Below, piece after piece: positions 61,883 through 64,000 of a stretch of 64,000 bases of DNA. How positions within the stretch are numbered: position 1 is the first letter of the stretch; every line of letters begins with the position of its first letter. Source of the stretch: Rhodanobacter denitrificans (lineage in GTDB: Bacteria; Pseudomonadota; Gammaproteobacteria; Xanthomonadales; Rhodanobacteraceae); NCBI RefSeq assembly GCF_000230695.2, contig NC_020541.1, positions 1,178,001 to 1,242,000 of the forward strand, read 5' to 3'. The translations under genes and the position numbers were made by a program. Under the pieces are notes generated by a model, which did no database searches, was not told the DNA's origin, and saw nothing but the letters and a program-made list of their open reading frames with translations.

Positions 61883-62488
61883 ATGAACAGGTTCTACAGC
61901 AGGTGGCTGGCCGCCAGCATCGTCGTCGGCATCGGCCTGGGTGGCGCCATGGCCGCCGCGGCGCAGACCGCGGCCGGCAGCACCCAGCGTGACGTCAACC
62001 AGCAGCAGCGCATCGAACAGGGGCTGAAGTCCGGCCAGCTGAGCACGGCCGAGGCGGCGCGGCTGGAACAGGGCCAGGCGCACGTGGACCGCATGCAGCA
62101 GCACGCGCTTGGCGACGGCAGCCTGAGTGCGGGCGAGCAGGCACGCCTCACGGCGGCGCAGAACCGCCAGAGCCACGCCATCCGCGCCGAGCGGCACAAC
62201 GGCGTCAACGGCAACCCGCAGTCGCGCTCGTCGCGGCGCATGCAGCGCGACGTGGCGCGCAACGTGCACCAGCAGAGCCGCATCGAGCACGGCGTGCAGT
62301 CCGGCGCGCTGACCGCGCACGAAACCGCCCGGCTGGAAGGGCGCCAGGCGCATGCCGCGCAGGTCGAGCAGCGCGCCGCCCGCGACGGCCACCTGGGGCC
62401 GCACGAGCAGCGCCACATCCAGCGCGTCGACCAGCGCGACAGCCGCAGCATCTACCGCAAGAAGCACAACGGGCGGGTGGTGGGCTGA
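61883..62488 (+). CDS. Exported protein with two duplicated EF-hand-like modules
   Basis: The 201-residue protein has a signal peptide (cleavage near AAA-Q, residue 28). Residues 36-106 and 122-196 are two copies of one module, each opening RDV and ending HN. Within them GLKSGQLSTAEAARLEQGQA matches GVQSGALTAHETARLEGRQA, and GDGSLSAGEQ matches RDGHLGPHEQ. The repeated x-G-x-L-[ST]-x-x-E pattern resembles half an EF-hand loop, although calcium-binding aspartates are incomplete. It is rich in Gln, Arg and His, so it could be a periplasmic structural or metal-binding protein. Co-directional with the sigma/anti-sigma pair, so possibly in its regulon. Confidence 0.8.
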   Translation: MNRFYSRWLAASIVVGIGLGGAMAAAAQTAAGSTQRDVNQQQRIEQGLKSGQLSTAEAARLEQGQAHVDRMQQHALGDGSLSAGEQARLTAAQNRQSHAIRAERHNGVNGNPQSRSSRRMQRDVARNVHQQSRIEHGVQSGALTAHETARLEGRQAHAAQVEQRAARDGHLGPHEQRHIQRVDQRDSRSIYRKKHNGRVVG

Positions 62489-62508
62489 GCGGCGGCGGCC
62501 ATCCGCGT

Positions 62509-62550
62509 CAGGTTCGCGCCCCCGTGCCGTGCGCGGCGGGTGCGAACCTG
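62509..62550. terminator. Hairpin between converging genes
   Basis: CAGGTTCGC (62509-62517) pairs with GCGAACCTG (62542-62550) over a GC-rich 24-base interior, located between genes ending at 62488 (plus) and 62555 (minus). There is no T tract on either side, so it is a likely structure but only a candidate bidirectional terminator. Confidence 0.5.
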
Positions 62551-62554
62551 GCGC

Positions 62555-63007
62555 TCAACGCGCCTTCGGCTTCAGCCGCACGTAGAGCTGCTTGCGCACG
62601 CGGGCGATGAGCTGGCCGGAAGCGGTGGTCACCTCGGTCTCGAACCAGCGCAGCACCTTCTCGCCGCCGGCGGCTGCGGTGCGCAACTCGTCGACCACGC
62701 TGGCCTCGAGTTTGAAGTGCGCGTAGACGTCCTCGTAGCCCGGCGCGACGAAGTCGATCGCGCCGGCCTTGTCCCACACGTAGTAGTCGCGGCCGAGCTG
62801 GTGCATCGCCAGCAGCATCCAGAACGGGTCGACCATCGCGAACAGGTTGCCGCCGAACTGGCTCTTCACGTAGTTGCGGTTCCACGGTCGCAGCCGCAGT
62901 ACCACTTTCGCCTCGGTGTAGTCGTCGCTGAGCGACTGCAGGCGGATCGCGTTGACCAGGAACGGCGGCCACAGGTTGAGCAGGCGGCGGAAGGTCGATG
63001 CGCGCAT
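62555..63007 (-). CDS. DUF4442 hotdog-fold (thioesterase-like) protein
   Basis: The 150-residue protein has the DUF4442 pattern: FRRLLNLWPPFLVNAIRLQS, the YTEAKVVLRLRPWNRNYVKS strand with the LRPWNRN motif, and SQFGGNLFAMVDPFWMLLAM with the hotdog helix. Later strands include VYAHFKLEASVVDEL and GQLIARVRKQLYVRLKPKA. The fold resembles acyl-CoA thioesterases such as PaaI and YiiD C-terminal domains, but substrate is unknown. It faces the IS701-like transposase across 123 bases. Confidence 0.88.
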   Translation of the reverse strand: MRASTFRRLLNLWPPFLVNAIRLQSLSDDYTEAKVVLRLRPWNRNYVKSQFGGNLFAMVDPFWMLLAMHQLGRDYYVWDKAGAIDFVAPGYEDVYAHFKLEASVVDELRTAAAGGEKVLRWFETEVTTASGQLIARVRKQLYVRLKPKAR

Positions 63008-63039
63008 GGGGAGGCTCGTTGGGGCGGGAAGGGGGTATC

Positions 63040-64000
63040 TTACCTAACCGTACCTTGCGGTATTTCTACTGTGTCAATAAATATATGGCATGATCACGGC
63101 ATCTTCTAGCAACCTGCGAGGAGGTGGGTCATGGGCATCGGTCTGGAAGGCCGCTTTGAGCGGTATGGCGAAGCGATGGTCATCGCCATGGGGCACGCGG
63201 ATCGGGTGGCGCCCACGCGCTGGTATCTGCAGGGTTTGATGCTGCCTGGCGGCCGCAAGAGCGTGGAGCCGATGGCGGCACGGGTGCGGCCGCAAGATGT
63301 ACGGGCGACCCACCAGTCGATGCATCACCTGGTGTCGACGTCGGCATGGAACGACGATGCCTTGCTGGCCGCCGTGGCCGAGCAGGTGCTGCCCGTGCTG
63401 ACGCACGGCGGAACCACACCGTGCTTCTGGATCATTGATGACACCGGCTTTCCGAAGAAGGGTAGGCACTCGGTGGGCGTAGCCCGGCAGTACTGCGGGC
63501 AGACCGGCAAGACCGACAACTGTCGGGTGGCGGTGAGCTTGTCGCTGGCGACGGACTCCAACAGCCTGCCGTTGGCGTATCAGCTATACCTGCCGGCCGA
63601 ATGGACCGACGACCCGCAGCGATGTGCCGCTGTTGGGGTGCCCGCATCAGTCGGCTTTCTGACCAAGAACCAGATTGCGGTGGCGCAGATCCGCGCCGCC
63701 GTCGCGGCGGGCGTGCCGCGAGGCGTCGTGTTGGGCGATGCCGCCTACGGCGATGACAGCACGCTTCGCGATGCGCTGAGCACGCAAGACCTGATCTACG
63801 CGCTGGGCGTCAGGCCGCTCACGGCGGTGTGGTGGGGCAAGCATCAACCAGCCACGCCACCACCGCCTGCGACGGGTGGTGGACGCCCCCGCGTGCGGGT
63901 ATGCCGCGATGCGGCGCACCGGCCGATCAGTGTGCGTGCGCTGGCGCAGGCGTTGCCGGCGCGGGCGTACCGCACCATTACCTGGCGGCAGGGCTCCGCC
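63040..64000 (+). mobile_element. Left part of an IS701-family insertion sequence (right end outside window)
   Basis: The transposase gene starts at 63131 and runs to the window end. The AT-rich segment 63040-63110, including TTGCGG at 63054 and TAAATA at 63077 (17-base spacer, candidate promoter), is the probable left end, but I cannot define the terminal inverted repeat or target duplication without the right end. The left boundary is therefore approximate. Confidence 0.45.
63131..64000 (+). CDS. IS701-family transposase (N-terminal 290 residues)
   Basis: The ORF is open to the window end (290 codons, no stop). It begins MGIGLEGRFERYGEAMVIAM and has VAPTRWYLQGLMLPGGRKSV, the DDE-type catalytic start in CFWIIDDTGFPKKGRHSVGV, then TDNCRVAVSLSLATDSNSLP and a second acidic site VVLGDAAYGDDSTLRDAL. 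The DDTGFxKKGxxSVGV motif identifies the IS701 family. GAGGAGGTG lies upstream of the ATG. Being cut off, I cannot tell whether the element is intact. Confidence 0.92.
   Translation, partial: MGIGLEGRFERYGEAMVIAMGHADRVAPTRWYLQGLMLPGGRKSVEPMAARVRPQDVRATHQSMHHLVSTSAWNDDALLAAVAEQVLPVLTHGGTTPCFWIIDDTGFPKKGRHSVGVARQYCGQTGKTDNCRVAVSLSLATDSNSLPLAYQLYLPAEWTDDPQRCAAVGVPASVGFLTKNQIAVAQIRAAVAAGVPRGVVLGDAAYGDDSTLRDALSTQDLIYALGVRPLTAVWWGKHQPATPPPPATGGGRPRVRVCRDAAHRPISVRALAQALPARAYRTITWRQGSA

Overview
The window is about 64 kb of high-GC DNA, densely coded on both strands. It looks like the chromosome of a gammaproteobacterium in the Xanthomonadales/Lysobacterales, most probably Rhodanobacteraceae (Rhodanobacter- or Dyella-like). 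The basis is the suf operon led by an Rrf2 regulator with IscR-type cysteines, two M13 peptidases ending in VKIW, a RapA orthologue and the style of the dispersed hairpin repeats. Genus is an inference. No rRNA, tRNA or CRISPR array was seen.

Layout. 1-6178: a partial amgK-like kinase diverges from the Fe-S operon Rrf2 regulator-sufB-sufC-sufD-sufS; hairpin-rich repeats sit in the sufB/sufC and sufD/sufS gaps. 6253-15180: lipid acyltransferase, ketopantoate-reductase-like enzyme, M13 peptidase, GNAT plus Rieske pair, CPBP protease, MipA/OmpV porin, HAD phosphatase and class III aminotransferase, closed by a clear terminator. 15256-17279: a repeat-rich block (79-bp tandem array and two inverted copies of a multi-hairpin element) brackets one orphan gene. 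17303-25425: a ketosynthase/ACP pair, a GNAT plus arginase-fold pair, and an operon of hydrolase, two half-size EamA proteins, DegT-like aminotransferase and ArnT-like glycosyltransferase, which suggests envelope lipid or glycan modification. 25493-32203: two-component system followed by a tripartite ABC efflux system. 32476-52303: mainly housekeeping and proteolysis (membrane flavoreductase, M1, SET protein, ComEA-like, M20, YggS, NlpC/P60, rhomboid, amino acid permease, RapA, second M13, M14, DUF502).

52440-59422 looks like a defence island. A third copy of the multi-hairpin element is followed by a NERD/zinc-ribbon nuclease, a type III-like helicase-nuclease, a methyltransferase with an N-terminal SLOG (YspA-like) domain fused to it, and a ComF-like phosphoribosyltransferase. 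The SLOG-Mod fusion translationally coupled to a phosphoribosyltransferase is the most unusual gene arrangement here. 59638-64000: a small gene coupled to a heptapeptide-repeat ORF, an ECF sigma factor with a membrane partner, a duplicated-module periplasmic protein, a DUF4442 protein, and an IS701-like transposase cut by the window end.

A second signal is non-coding. The three copies of the dispersed element (15630-15960, 16860-17165, 52520-52815) carry hairpins whose stems differ between copies but stay complementary, and whose loops read GGA/AGGA/TGGA on one strand. One hairpin matches the CsrA/RsmA consensus core ACARGGAUGU. This suggests a structured RNA or RNA-binding-protein target family and is worth direct testing.
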